This document shows, piece by piece, positions 43,529 through 51,571 of a stretch of DNA of 64,000 bases. The DNA is from Demequina gelatinilytica. Lineage in GTDB: Bacteria > Actinomycetota > Actinomycetes > Actinomycetales > Demequinaceae. The translations under genes and the position numbers were made by a program. The stretch covers positions 186,001-250,000 of the forward strand of contig NZ_BBLV01000001.1 of NCBI RefSeq assembly GCF_000971115.1, given 5' to 3'. The notes below the pieces were generated by a model. The model had not been told where the DNA came from. It did not search any database and worked only from the letters and a program-made list of their open reading frames with translations. Every line of letters begins with the position of its first letter. Position 1 is the stretch's first letter.

Positions 43529-44121
43529 GGAACGTCTTCCTCGTCGGTGACGAGCTCGTCGCCGGCCATGGGGACCCCAAGGCGCTGGGGTGGGTGGGCC
43601 GCGTCGCGGCGCGGACCCTCCCCCTCGCGCCCGACCTCGCGTTCCACACGCTCGCGGTGCCTCACGAGACCACGGGCGAGCTCACGAGCCGCTGGGACGA
43701 GGAGGCGCTGCGCCGCCTCCGCCAGTCCGAGCCCGAGGCCAACCACGTGCTGTTCGCGATCGGCCGCCACGATGTGCACCGCAAGGTCTCGCCGACCATG
43801 ACGCGGCTCAACATCGCCAACTTCCTCGACCGCGCGCACGCGCTCGGCTTCGAGACGCTGATCGCGGGCCCGCCGCCGGGCGCGGAGGCGGACAACCCGC
43901 GCATCGCCGAGCTCGCCGCCGTGTGCGAGGACGCCGCCTCGCGCCGCGGGGTCGGCTACATCGACATGTACGGCCCGCTCGCTCGCCACGAGCAGTGGGC
44001 GGCGGACATGACGATGGGACACGATGCGCTGCCGATGCAGGCCGGCTACGGCCTCATGGCGTGGCTGGTGCTCCACTCGCGCTGGCACTCGTGGCTCGGG
44101 ATCGAGCCGCCCGCCAGCTGA
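43525..44121 (+). CDS. SGNH/GDSL-type hydrolase
   Basis: 198 residues. The block I motif is [19 protein letters not shown] (G-D-E instead of G-D-S at residues 8-10, so the nucleophile serine is replaced). FAIGRHDV matches block III (G-x-N-D with N to H), and [16 protein letters not shown] carries the C-terminal D-x-x-H region with H to Q. The fold looks right but several catalytic residues differ, so esterase activity is doubtful. The ATG overlaps the kgd stop (ATGA). Confidence 0.7.
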   Translation: MRNVFLVGDELVAGHGDPKALGWVGRVAARTLPLAPDLAFHTLAVPHETTGELTSRWDEEALRRLRQSEPEANHVLFAIGRHDVHRKVSPTMTRLNIANFLDRAHALGFETLIAGPPPGAEADNPRIAELAAVCEDAASRRGVGYIDMYGPLARHEQWAADMTMGHDALPMQAGYGLMAWLVLHSRWHSWLGIEPPAS

Positions 44122-44145
44122 GCCGAGGTGAGCGCTGCGAGGTGC

Positions 44146-44853
44146 TCAGCGCCCGTTCCGCCCCGATGCGGGCGCTGACAACCTCGCTGCGCGCTCCTCG
44201 CCGTCGCGCTCGTCAGGCGTCCGCGCGATGACGAATCCTTGGCGGTGCTCCTCCGAGGCCCTGGGCCCACGGTCGAGGGCCGTGTCGAGGGCGAATCCGG
44301 CGGACTCGAGCGTCCCCGCGACGTCGCGGACCTCGTGGAGGAACGCGGTGAGGTCCACCTCGAGCCCGTAGGCACGCGCGATGCGGCGGGATCCGGTGCC
44401 CGCCTGGAAGCCGAGGAGCAGAGCACCTCCAGGCCGCAGGACGCGGCGCAGCTCGGCGCACACGCGCGGCAGGTCCCGGGACGGGGTGTGGATGATCGAG
44501 TACCAGGCGAGCACGCCGTCGAGGTTCCCGTCCGCATAGGGCAGCGCCGCGAGCTCCCCCACAGCGAGCTGGGCCGCGGCGTCCCGGCCTCGCGCCTGCG
44601 CCAGCATCCCGGCGGAGAGGTCGACGCCCGCGAGGACCATCCCCGGATCACGCTCACGCAGGTGCGGGAGCATGCGGCCGGTGCCGCACCCCGCGTCGAG
44701 GACGCACGCGGCGACGGGCAGCATGCTCACCCAGCGGTCGATCATGGCCAGGTCGAGCTCCGCCTCGAACCCCAGGTCGGGCAGGGCCGCCGCGTACGCC
44801 TCCGCGACCGTGTCGTAGCCGGCGCGCGTGCGCTCGAGGAGCGGTCCATCCAT
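44146..44853 (-). CDS. Class I SAM-dependent methyltransferase
   Basis: 235 residues. Motif I is VLDAGCGTGRMLPHL (about 51-65), the acidic post-I residue is in LAGVDLSAGML, and motif IV/V regions are DGVLAWYSIIHTP and LRPGGALLLGFQAG. The small-molecule substrate is unknown. The ATG at 44853 is 6 nt behind TACGCT. It is convergent with the SGNH gene and separated from it by 24 nt. Confidence 0.85.
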   Translation of the reverse strand: MDGPLLERTRAGYDTVAEAYAAALPDLGFEAELDLAMIDRWVSMLPVAACVLDAGCGTGRMLPHLRERDPGMVLAGVDLSAGMLAQARGRDAAAQLAVGELAALPYADGNLDGVLAWYSIIHTPSRDLPRVCAELRRVLRPGGALLLGFQAGTGSRRIARAYGLEVDLTAFLHEVRDVAGTLESAGFALDTALDRGPRASEEHRQGFVIARTPDERDGEERAARLSAPASGRNGR

Positions 44854-44859
44854 GCCGGA

Positions 44860-44865
44860 AGCGTA
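44860..44865 (-). promoter_or_regulatory. -10 box TACGCT for leaderless methyltransferase gene
   Basis: Ends 6 nt before the ATG at 44853. Confidence 0.55.
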
Positions 44866-44912
44866 GGTGCAGGGTCCGACAGGGTCGCCCGCCGGGAGGC
44901 GCGCGGCGGCGG

Positions 44913-46001
44913 CTACGCGATGACGCCGGCGCCGCGCAGCTCGACCATGAGGTCGTGCGGGCGCGATGCGATCGCCACGGCATCGTCCAGCGACACGACG
45001 TTGTCGCGCACCAGCTGGAACAGGTGCTGGTCGAACGTCTGCATCTTGTAGTACTCGCCCTCGGCGATGAGGTCCATGATGGGCGGCTGGCTCGACGGGT
45101 CGATGATCGCCTCGGCGGTGCGGCCCGTGTTGACCATGACCTCCGCCACCAGCGTGCGGCCCGAGCCGTCCCCGCGGCGCACCAGGCGCTGGGAGACGAT
45201 GCCGCGCAGGGTCTGCGCGAGCGTCGCGCGGACCTGGTCCTGCTCGTGCGGCGTGAAGAAGTCGACGATGCGGTTGATGGTGTCCTGCGCGTCCACCGTG
45301 TGGAGGGTCGCGAGCACCAGGTGGCCGGTCTCGGCCGCGGACAGGGCCGCCCTCACGGTCTCGATGTCGCGCATCTCGCCGACCATGATGACGTCGGGGT
45401 CCTGACGCATCGCGGCGCGCAGCGCGCTGGTGAAGTCGAGCGTGTCCGAGCGCACCTCTCGCTGGGAGATGATCGACTTCTTGTCGTGGTGGAGGACCTC
45501 GATGGGGTCCTCGATGGTGACGATGTTGACCTCGCGGTAGCTGTTGATCAGGTCGATCATCGACGCGAGGGTGGTGGTCTTGCCCGATCCCGTCGGGCCG
45601 GTGACGAGCACGAGGCCGCGGGGCTCGAGCGCGAGGTCCGCGATGACGGGCGGCAGGCCAAGCTCCTCGAAGCTCTGCGCGCCCACCGCCACGCGACGGA
45701 ACACCAGGCCCTCGGTGCCGCGCGCCACGTAGGCGTTGACGCGGAAGCGGCCCACGCCGGACAGCGAGAACGCGAAGTCGGCCTCGTGGGTGTCGCGGAA
45801 CTGCGCGACCAGATCCTCGGGGAGCACCTGCGCGACCATGTTGCGCGTGTCCTCCGGGGTCAGCGGCGGCACCTGGAGCTTGCGCAGGCGGCCGTCGACG
45901 CGCACGCGCGGGGCCGAGCCCACCTTGCAGTGGAGGTCGGAGCCGCCCGTGGAGGCAAGGGCGTGCAGGAACGGGATGACGGACTGGGGCTGATCGCTCA
46001 C
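44913..46001 (-). CDS. pilT: Type IV pilus retraction ATPase
   Basis: Hexameric motor ATPase that pulls back type IV pili at the inner membrane. 362 residues: an N-terminal PAS-like domain, Walker A GPTGSGKTTTLASMI (about 136-150), Asp box and Walker B DPDVIMVGEMRD (about 205-216), and His box ATLHTVDAQDTINRIVDFF. The AIRNLIRE motif of Proteobacterial PilT is not obvious. No pilin, PilB or PilM genes lie next to it. A GGAAGAA precedes the GTG, and a TAGTCT box lies at 46041-46046. Confidence 0.92.
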   Translation of the reverse strand: MSDQPQSVIPFLHALASTGGSDLHCKVGSAPRVRVDGRLRKLQVPPLTPEDTRNMVAQVLPEDLVAQFRDTHEADFAFSLSGVGRFRVNAYVARGTEGLVFRRVAVGAQSFEELGLPPVIADLALEPRGLVLVTGPTGSGKTTTLASMIDLINSYREVNIVTIEDPIEVLHHDKKSIISQREVRSDTLDFTSALRAAMRQDPDVIMVGEMRDIETVRAALSAAETGHLVLATLHTVDAQDTINRIVDFFTPHEQDQVRATLAQTLRGIVSQRLVRRGDGSGRTLVAEVMVNTGRTAEAIIDPSSQPPIMDLIAEGEYYKMQTFDQHLFQLVRDNVVSLDDAVAIASRPHDLMVELRGAGVIA

Positions 46002-46040
46002 GGTTCTTCCATCGGCATCGAAGGGGTCGAAGTCAAGGCG

Positions 46041-46046
46041 AGACTA
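46041..46046 (-). promoter_or_regulatory. -10 box TAGTCT of pilT
   Basis: About 40 nt before the pilT GTG, giving a leader of about 33 nt. No good -35 is seen. Confidence 0.4.
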
Positions 46047-46143
46047 CCGCCGGACCCACCTGTTCCCCCGCACGGTGTGACGCAGTCCTCAGATGTGGGA
46101 GGATAGAGGGTCTGATTTCTCGACTCCAGAAAGGGGAACGCAA

Positions 46144-46218
46144 GTGAGCAAGCGAGGCCGCAAGCGCAAGGCGCGCGCGAAGGGTGGCGCCAACCACGGC
46201 AAGCGGCCCAACGCCTGA
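46144..46218 (+). CDS. 50S ribosomal protein bL37
   Basis: A 24-residue, highly basic protein: it begins MSKRGRKRKARAKGG and ends ANHGKRPNA, the actinobacterial bL37 known from mycobacterial 50S structures. AAAGGGGAACGCAA precedes the GTG, so the spacing is good. It is monocistronic, flanked by the divergent pilT and by a strong hairpin 20 nt after the stop. It is too short for most gene finders and easily missed. Confidence 0.9.
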   Translation: MSKRGRKRKARAKGGANHGKRPNA

Positions 46219-46238
46219 GCCGTTCCACCCGGATAGAG

Positions 46239-46271
46239 AGAAGCCGCATCGGCCTGGCCGATGCGGCTTCT
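46239..46271. terminator. 16-bp perfect hairpin, bidirectional terminator
   Basis: AGAAGCCGCATCGGCC-T-GGCCGATGCGGCTTCT between the convergent bL37 and rsrA genes. Confidence 0.85.
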
Positions 46272-46306
46272 GTCGTCTCCGGGCACCCCGGCGCTGCGGT
46301 GGGCGC

Positions 46307-46555
46307 CTAGGCGCCCACGTCGGGGCGCGTCGCGCGGATGGTCGTGAGGATGCGGTCGCGGAGCTCGTCGGGAGCGACATCGTGCCCCGCACGGTTGACG
46401 ATGCGCTTGATCTTCTCGTTGATCCGATGCTCCGCCTCGCATGGCGGGCACTCGCGGAGATGCTCGCCGATCCGGTGGATCTCGTCCTCCGGGAGCTCGT
46501 GGTCGATGTACTCGAAGAGGCGGTCGAGGGCCTCCTCGCACTCTGGCTTAGGCAC
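46307..46555 (-). CDS. rsrA: RsrA-type zinc anti-sigma factor
   Basis: 82 residues. Cys6, His32, Cys36 and Cys39 match the ZAS (zinc anti-sigma) pattern HxxxCxxC, as in Streptomyces RsrA and mycobacterial RshA. It should bind SigR when reduced and release it when its thiols are oxidised. The GTG overlaps the sigR stop by 8 nt, so the two are made in a coupled ratio. Confidence 0.92.
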   Translation of the reverse strand: MPKPECEEALDRLFEYIDHELPEDEIHRIGEHLRECPPCEAEHRINEKIKRIVNRAGHDVAPDELRDRILTTIRATRPDVGA

Positions 46556-47153
46556 GGCACGTACCCCCGTCCTTGTCCTTCTTCACCGGGGCCTTCTCAT
46601 ACAGGCCACGCTCGGCTGCGTAGTCACGCAGCTTCTCGCGCAGCAGCTTGCGCCCGCGGTGCAGGCGCGACATCACGGTGCCCACAGGCGTGTCCATGAT
46701 CTGGGCGATCTCCTTGTAGGCGAAGCCCTCGACGTCCGAGAGGTACACCGCCATGCGGAAGTCGTCGGAGAGCTCGGAGAGCGCGCGCTTGACCTCGTCG
46801 TCGCCGATCGAGTCGAGCGCGCGGTCCTCGGCCGATGCGAGCCCCGCGGAGGTGTGCTCCGCGGCGGCCGCGAGCTGCCAGTCCTCGACGGTCTCCGCGT
46901 CGGAGCGCTTGGGCTCTCGCTGCTTCTTGCGGTAGCTGTTGATGAACGCGTTGGTCTGGATCCGGTACAGCCACGCCTTGAGGTTGGTGCCCGGCGTGAA
47001 CTTGTCCTGCGCGGCGAACGCCTTCGCGAACGTCTCCTGGACCAGGTCCTCGGCGTCGGCGCCGTTGCGCGTCATGCGCAGCGCAGCGCCGTACAGCTGG
47101 TCCATGTAGGACAGCGCCTCGGCCTCGAAGTCGAAATCGGTGGTGTCGGTCAT
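46548..47153 (-). CDS. sigR: ECF sigma factor SigR/SigH (thiol-oxidative stress)
   Basis: 201 residues, group ECF12-like. Region 2 ([40 protein letters not shown]) and region 4 ([26 protein letters not shown]) are complete. The MTDTTDF start at 47153 is chosen because upstream sequence is the divergent promoter region. The promoter at 47239-47264 matches the SigR consensus, so it should be autoregulated. rsrA follows and overlaps. Confidence 0.94.
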   Translation of the reverse strand: MTDTTDFDFEAEALSYMDQLYGAALRMTRNGADAEDLVQETFAKAFAAQDKFTPGTNLKAWLYRIQTNAFINSYRKKQREPKRSDAETVEDWQLAAAAEHTSAGLASAEDRALDSIGDDEVKRALSELSDDFRMAVYLSDVEGFAYKEIAQIMDTPVGTVMSRLHRGRKLLREKLRDYAAERGLYEKAPVKKDKDGGTCRA

Positions 47154-47238
47154 CGGATGCGAGCGTACAGGCGAGCGGCCTCGCGCAGAAGCGCGGGCAG
47201 GCTGGGGCCTCTCCACGGTGGTCGTCACGCCGGTGCAC

Positions 47239-47264
47239 AACGTCGCGCGCCCTACAAGTATTCC
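47239..47264 (-). promoter_or_regulatory. SigR-dependent autoregulatory promoter
   Basis: GGAAT (47264-47260), exactly 18 nt, then GTT (47241-47239) on the minus strand: the SigR/SigH consensus. It would start transcription near 47230 with a leader of about 75 nt. Confidence 0.8.
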
Positions 47265-47303
47265 CTTGCGCGGGCGGCCCCTGACGAGCGCGCCTGTGCT
47301 TGG

Positions 47304-47309
47304 TAGCGT
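47304..47309 (+). promoter_or_regulatory. -10 box TAGCGT of the DoxX gene
   Basis: Ends 7 nt before the ATG at 47317. The intervening AGGAGG would also serve as a Shine-Dalgarno if transcription began further upstream. Confidence 0.5.
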
Positions 47310-47316
47310 AGGAGGC

Positions 47317-47838
47317 ATGTTGCGCGCACTCGCCCGGCCCCTGCTCGCCTCGTGGTTCGTCTACGGGGGTGTCCAGAGCTATCTCGAGCCGGAGGCGCGC
47401 GCCGCGCGCGTCGCTCCCACCGTCGAGCCGGCGCTCGAGGAGCTGGGCCTCGAGGACGTCAAGACCGCCGACCTGGTGAAGGCGCACGGCATCGCCTCGA
47501 TCGCGCTCGCCTCCGCGCTCGCGCTCTCGCGCACGCCGCGCACCGCGGCGCTCGGCCTCGCGGGCCTCGCCGGCGTCACCACCGCGCTGTCGCACCCCTT
47601 CTGGAAGGAGGAGGACCCGGCCAGGCGCGACGAGGAGCTCGAGCAGTTCCTCAAGAACCTGTCGCTGGTCGGCGGCGTCCTCCTCGCCTCGACCGCGGGC
47701 CACAGCCAGCGCCACATCGACCGCAAGAAGGCCAAGAAGGCGAAGGCCAAGGAGAAGGCGGCCGCCGCGAAGGCCAAGGAGAAGGAGGCCAAGGCCGCGG
47801 CCAAGGAGGCCTCCAAGAAGAAGAAGCGAGCCGCGTGA
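47317..47838 (+). CDS. DoxX family membrane protein with Lys/Ala-rich tail
   Basis: 173 residues. Its hydrophobic segments include [19 protein letters not shown] and [15 protein letters not shown]. The sequence [28 protein letters not shown] is the DoxX family marker. A strongly basic Lys/Ala/Glu tail of about 45 residues (135-173) follows, probably a cytosolic helix. DoxX proteins act with thiol and SodA systems in mycobacteria. It is divergent from sigR and coupled to aroA by a GTGA overlap. Confidence 0.83.
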   Translation: MLRALARPLLASWFVYGGVQSYLEPEARAARVAPTVEPALEELGLEDVKTADLVKAHGIASIALASALALSRTPRTAALGLAGLAGVTTALSHPFWKEEDPARRDEELEQFLKNLSLVGGVLLASTAGHSQRHIDRKKAKKAKAKEKAAAAKAKEKEAKAAAKEASKKKKRAA

Positions 47839-49154
47839 GCGGCACCCTCCCTCTCGGCACCGGGATCGGCGAGGTCTGGCCCGCGCCGCTCGCGCATCGT
47901 CCCCTCGACGCGACCGTCTCGGTCCCCGGCTCGAAGTCGCTCACCAACCGCTTCCTGGTGCTCGCGGCGCTCGCCGCCGAGCCTGTCACCGTCCGCGGGG
48001 GCCTGCGCTCGCGCGACTCGGATCTCATGATCGGCGCCCTGCGCGGCCTCGGCATCGACGTGGACGACGCCGGCGACGAGTGGCGCGTCACCCCTGGCCC
48101 GCTGCGCGGCGGAGCGCACCTCGACTGCGGCCTCGCGGGGACGGTGATGCGGTTCGTCCCGCCCATGGTGCTCCTCGCGGACGGCCCCGTGAGCTTCGAC
48201 GGCGACGAGGGCGCACGCGTGCGCCCGATGGGACCGCTGCTCGACGCGCTGCGCCTTCTCGGCGCGACGGTCGAGGACGAGGGCCGAGGCACGCTCCCCT
48301 TCACGGTCACCCCGCCTCTCGAGCTCCCGGACGTGGTCGAGGTCGACTCCTCCTCGTCGTCGCAGTTCGTGACCGGGCTGCTGCTGACCGCTCCGCGCCT
48401 CGAGGACGGGCTCACCATCCGCCACACGGGTGAGACGCTCCCCAGCCTTCCCCACATCGACATGACGTGCGAGGCGCTGCGCGCTGCGGGTATCCGCGTC
48501 GACCAGCCCGACGAGCGCACGTGGGTGGTCCATCCGGGCGAGATCCGGCCGGGCGACGTCCGCGTCGAGCCCGACCTCAGCAATGCGGGACCGTTCATGG
48601 CTGCCGCGCTGGTCGCGGGCGGCACGGTGCGCATCCCCGGCTGGCCTGCCGTCACCACGCAGCCGGGGGCGCTGTTCCCGGAGCTGCTCACCCGCATGGG
48701 CGCCGTGTGCACGCTCGAGGGCGACGTCCTCTCCGTGACCGGCACCGGCACCATCCACGGCATCGAGGCCGACCTCTCCCCCGCGGGCGAGATCACCCCG
48801 ACCATCGCCGCCCTGTGCGCCCTCGCCGACGGCCCCTCGCAGCTCACCGGCATCGGCCATCTGCGCGGTCATGAGACCGACAGGCTCGCCGCGATCGCCG
48901 CGGAGGTGGAGCGGCTCGGCGGGCATTGCCTCGCGGGCGACGACTCGCTGAAGTTCGCGGGGCTCCCCCCGGCCGGCCTCCATGGCGCCGTGATGGAGAC
49001 GTACCACGACCACCGGATGGCGACCTTCGCCGCCGTGATCGGCCTCGCGGTGCCGGACGTCGACGTCCTCAACGTGGGCACCACCTCGAAGACCATGCCC
49101 GAGTTCCCCGCGATGTGGGCGGGGATGCTCGGCGCCGACGGCACGGCCCGCTGA
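47835..49154 (+). CDS. aroA: 3-phosphoshikimate 1-carboxyvinyltransferase (EPSP synthase)
   Basis: Sixth step of the shikimate pathway, adding enolpyruvate from PEP to shikimate-3-phosphate. 439 residues, with VSVPGSKSLTNRFLVLAALA (30-49) as substrate loop, LDCGLAGTVMRFVPPM (about 96-111) as PEP loop and VMETYHDHRMATFAAVIGL near the C-terminus. The GTG start overlaps the DoxX stop. rsgA begins at the base after its stop. EPSP synthase class (I or II) was not determined. Confidence 0.96.
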   Translation: MSGTLPLGTGIGEVWPAPLAHRPLDATVSVPGSKSLTNRFLVLAALAAEPVTVRGGLRSRDSDLMIGALRGLGIDVDDAGDEWRVTPGPLRGGAHLDCGLAGTVMRFVPPMVLLADGPVSFDGDEGARVRPMGPLLDALRLLGATVEDEGRGTLPFTVTPPLELPDVVEVDSSSSSQFVTGLLLTAPRLEDGLTIRHTGETLPSLPHIDMTCEALRAAGIRVDQPDERTWVVHPGEIRPGDVRVEPDLSNAGPFMAAALVAGGTVRIPGWPAVTTQPGALFPELLTRMGAVCTLEGDVLSVTGTGTIHGIEADLSPAGEITPTIAALCALADGPSQLTGIGHLRGHETDRLAAIAAEVERLGGHCLAGDDSLKFAGLPPAGLHGAVMETYHDHRMATFAAVIGLAVPDVDVLNVGTTSKTMPEFPAMWAGMLGADGTAR

Positions 49155-50171
49155 ATGGCCCGTCGCGAGTACGACGAGTCGGATGCCAAGGTCCGGCCCA
49201 ACCGCCGCGGCTCGCGCCCGCGCACCAAGATCCGCCCCGCGCACGAGGACGCCGTGCTCGGCACCGTGATCGGCGTGGACCGCGGCCGCTACACGGTCCA
49301 GGTGGACGATGCGGTGGTGACGGCGGTCAAGGCGCGCGAGCTCGGGCGGCGAGGGCTGGTGATCGGCGACCTCGTGGGCGTGGTCGGCGACGTATCGGGA
49401 CGTCCGGACACCCTCGCGCGCATCGTGCGCCGCGAGGAGCGGACCACGGCCCTGCGTCGCACGGCGGACGACACGGACGCGACCGAGCGCGTCATCGTCG
49501 CCAACGCCGAGCAGCTCGCGATCGTCACCGCGCTCGCCGATCCGGAGCCGAACCCGCGCATGATCGACCGCTGCCTGGTGGCGGCCTTCGACGCGGGCAT
49601 GAGCGCGCTCCTGGTGCTCACCAAGGCCGATCTCGCCGATGCGACCGAGCTGCGCCGCGCGTACGAGCCGCTCGGCGTGCGCGTGCTCGAGACCTCGGTG
49701 CGCCGCGACGGCGGACCCGCGGCGGATCCCGGCTTCGTCGAGCTGCGCGACGCGCTCGTGGACGGGACCACGGTGCTCGTGGGCTACTCGGGGGTGGGCA
49801 AGTCGACCCTGGTGAACGCGCTGGTGCCGGACGCGGGACGCGCGGTGGGCATCGTCAACGACGTCACGGGGCGCGGGCGCCACACCTCGACGTCCGCGGT
49901 GCTGTACGACGTCCCCACGGGCGGGCGCATCGTCGACACCCCCGGCGTGCGGTCCTTCGGGCTCGCGCACGTGGATCCCGCGCACTTCATCCTCGCGTTC
50001 CCCGACATCGCGGACGCCGCCGACGAGCGCTGCCCCCGCGGCTGCACCCACGAGTCCGCCGCGGCCGGCTGCGAGCTTGACGCATGGGCCGGCGACGTGC
50101 CCGACCGCCACGCGCGGGTCGACTCGATCCGGCGCCTGCTCGCCTCCCGCGCCGCGGGCGAGGCGTACTGA
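49155..50171 (+). CDS. rsgA: Ribosome small subunit-dependent GTPase RsgA
   Basis: Circularly permuted GTPase that helps 30S maturation. 338 residues: an OB-fold N-terminal domain (about 35-95), the permuted G domain in the order G4 (LTKADLAD), G1 (GYSGVGKSTLVNAL), G3 (DTPGVRSF), and a C-terminal zinc knuckle C-P-R-G-C-T-H...C. It starts directly after the aroA stop (TGAATG). A 100-bp repeat element begins 25 nt after its stop. Confidence 0.95.
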   Translation: MARREYDESDAKVRPNRRGSRPRTKIRPAHEDAVLGTVIGVDRGRYTVQVDDAVVTAVKARELGRRGLVIGDLVGVVGDVSGRPDTLARIVRREERTTALRRTADDTDATERVIVANAEQLAIVTALADPEPNPRMIDRCLVAAFDAGMSALLVLTKADLADATELRRAYEPLGVRVLETSVRRDGGPAADPGFVELRDALVDGTTVLVGYSGVGKSTLVNALVPDAGRAVGIVNDVTGRGRHTSTSAVLYDVPTGGRIVDTPGVRSFGLAHVDPAHFILAFPDIADAADERCPRGCTHESAAAGCELDAWAGDVPDRHARVDSIRRLLASRAAGEAY

Positions 50172-50195
50172 CCCTCCCCGCGCCTCCCCCACCCC

Positions 50196-50295
50196 CTGAC
50201 ACCTGCAACGGAATCGATCCCGGGTGTGCGGCGTGTCGCGCTGACATGCGGTCGACACGCCGGCGGACCGGGACGCGGTCCGTTGCCGCTGTCAG
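50196..50295. repeat. 100-bp inverted-repeat element, family 2, copy B
   Basis: Outer arms CTGACA...GCAACGGA against TCCGTTGC...TGTCAG, and an inner pair GGCGTGTCG / CGACACGCC. It is exactly 100 nt, like copy A at 11564-11663, and matches the reverse complement of A over most positions. It lies in the rsgA-hisN gap, 42 nt before the hisN start. Confidence 0.8.
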
Positions 50296-50325
50296 GTCGC
50301 CGCCCGGCCCGGGTAGCGACGCCGG

Positions 50326-50331
50326 TAGGTT
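50326..50331 (+). promoter_or_regulatory. -10 box TAGGTT for leaderless hisN
   Basis: Ends 6 nt before the ATG at 50338. The 100-bp element ends 30 nt upstream, close to the -35 region. Confidence 0.55.
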
Positions 50332-50337
50332 GGGGCC

Positions 50338-51123
50338 ATGACCGACGCGCCGTACGCCGACGACCTCCTGCTCGCCCTTGCGATCGCCGATGCCGTCGAC
50401 GGCGTGACGATGCCGAACTTCGCCACGGGCGACCTCACGATCGAGACCAAGCCCGACGACACCCCGGTCACCGCGGTGGACCGCGCCGCCGAGCGCATGG
50501 CGCGCGACCTCATCGCGCAGCACCGCCCCGACGACGCGTTCGTGGGCGAGGAGTACGGCACCACGGGCACGGGCCCGCGCCGCTGGGTCGTGGACCCCAT
50601 CGACGGCACCAAGAACTTCATCCGGGACGTCCCCGTCTGGGCGACGCTGATCTCTCTGCTCGACGGCGACGATGTGGTGGTCGGCGTGGTGAGCGCGCCC
50701 GCCCTCCACCGACGCTGGTTCGCAGCCAAGGGGCAGGGCGCATGGCTCGGGCAGTCCGAGGCGACGGCGCGTCGGATCCATGTCTCCGGCGTCGGGACCC
50801 TCGCGGAGGCCTCCCTGTCCTACTCGGACCTCGCCGAGTGGCGGGACTTCGGGCGTCTCGACGCTTTCCTGGGGCTCATGGACAGCGTGTGGCGCACGCG
50901 CGCGTACGGCGACTTCTGGAGCTACATGATGGTCGCGGAGGGCGCCGTCGACATCGCGTGCGAGCCCGAGCTCGCGCTGTACGACATGGCGGCGCTCGTG
51001 CCGATCGTCGAGGAGGCGGGCGGACGCTTCACGGGGGTCGACGGCACGCCGGGGCCGCACGGCGGCAACGCGCTGGTCACCAACGGACGGCTGCACGACG
51101 AGGTGCTCGCGCGCCTCGCGTGA
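50338..51123 (+). CDS. hisN: Histidinol-phosphatase (inositol monophosphatase family)
   Basis: 261 residues. The metal site GEEYGTTG and WVVDPIDGTKNFIRDVPVWATLISL (about 82-107), plus CEPELALYDMAALVPIVEEAGG near the C-terminus, match the actinobacterial HisN subgroup of Mg2+-dependent phosphatases. It should remove phosphate from histidinol phosphate; a general inositol-phosphatase role cannot be excluded. It follows aroA-rsgA, the usual actinobacterial order. Confidence 0.9.
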   Translation: MTDAPYADDLLLALAIADAVDGVTMPNFATGDLTIETKPDDTPVTAVDRAAERMARDLIAQHRPDDAFVGEEYGTTGTGPRRWVVDPIDGTKNFIRDVPVWATLISLLDGDDVVVGVVSAPALHRRWFAAKGQGAWLGQSEATARRIHVSGVGTLAEASLSYSDLAEWRDFGRLDAFLGLMDSVWRTRAYGDFWSYMMVAEGAVDIACEPELALYDMAALVPIVEEAGGRFTGVDGTPGPHGGNALVTNGRLHDEVLARLA

Positions 51124-51126
51124 GCG

Positions 51127-51567
51127 TCAGGCCACGGGCACGCTCGCGAGCTCGGAGGCGTCGTACCAGAGCAGGTCGCGCTCCTCGAGCCGGTCGAGCG
51201 CATCCTCGTCGCCCCCGACGGCGGCGCTGACGTCCCCGGCCGCCTCGGGCTCGTCGACGAACGCGCACGCGATCGCGGACGCGGGGATGCGACCGTGGAC
51301 GCGCACGGCCGCCGGGTGGACCTCGGGGTCCGCATCGCACTCGGCTCGAGTGAGCTCGGCCACCACGACCACGCGCAGGGGCGAGCCGACCTCGATGACG
51401 GAGGCGAGCGCGGCGACGTCGCGCGCGATCTCCGCCAGCTCATCGGCATCGTCGCTCGCGACGATCTCGAGCAAGCGCTCCGTGACGGCGTAGGCGACGG
51501 GCGGCTCCCACAGCCCGTCGGCGCAGCGAGGGAGGTCGTCGACCGTGGCCGGGATGTACACGCGCAT
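51127..51567 (-). CDS. DUF6912 family protein
   Basis: 146 residues, beginning MRVYIPATVDDLPRCADG. It has alternating alpha and beta elements: AYAVTERLLEIVASDDADELAEIA (about 26-49), RVVVVAELTRAE and PASAIACAFVDEPEA. No catalytic motif. It matches the DUF6912 group of Actinobacteria. The CAGACT box lies 6 nt before the ATG and overlaps the stop of the CpaE-like gene. Function unknown. Confidence 0.75.
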   Translation of the reverse strand: MRVYIPATVDDLPRCADGLWEPPVAYAVTERLLEIVASDDADELAEIARDVAALASVIEVGSPLRVVVVAELTRAECDADPEVHPAAVRVHGRIPASAIACAFVDEPEAAGDVSAAVGGDEDALDRLEERDLLWYDASELASVPVA

Positions 51568-51571
51568 GAGT

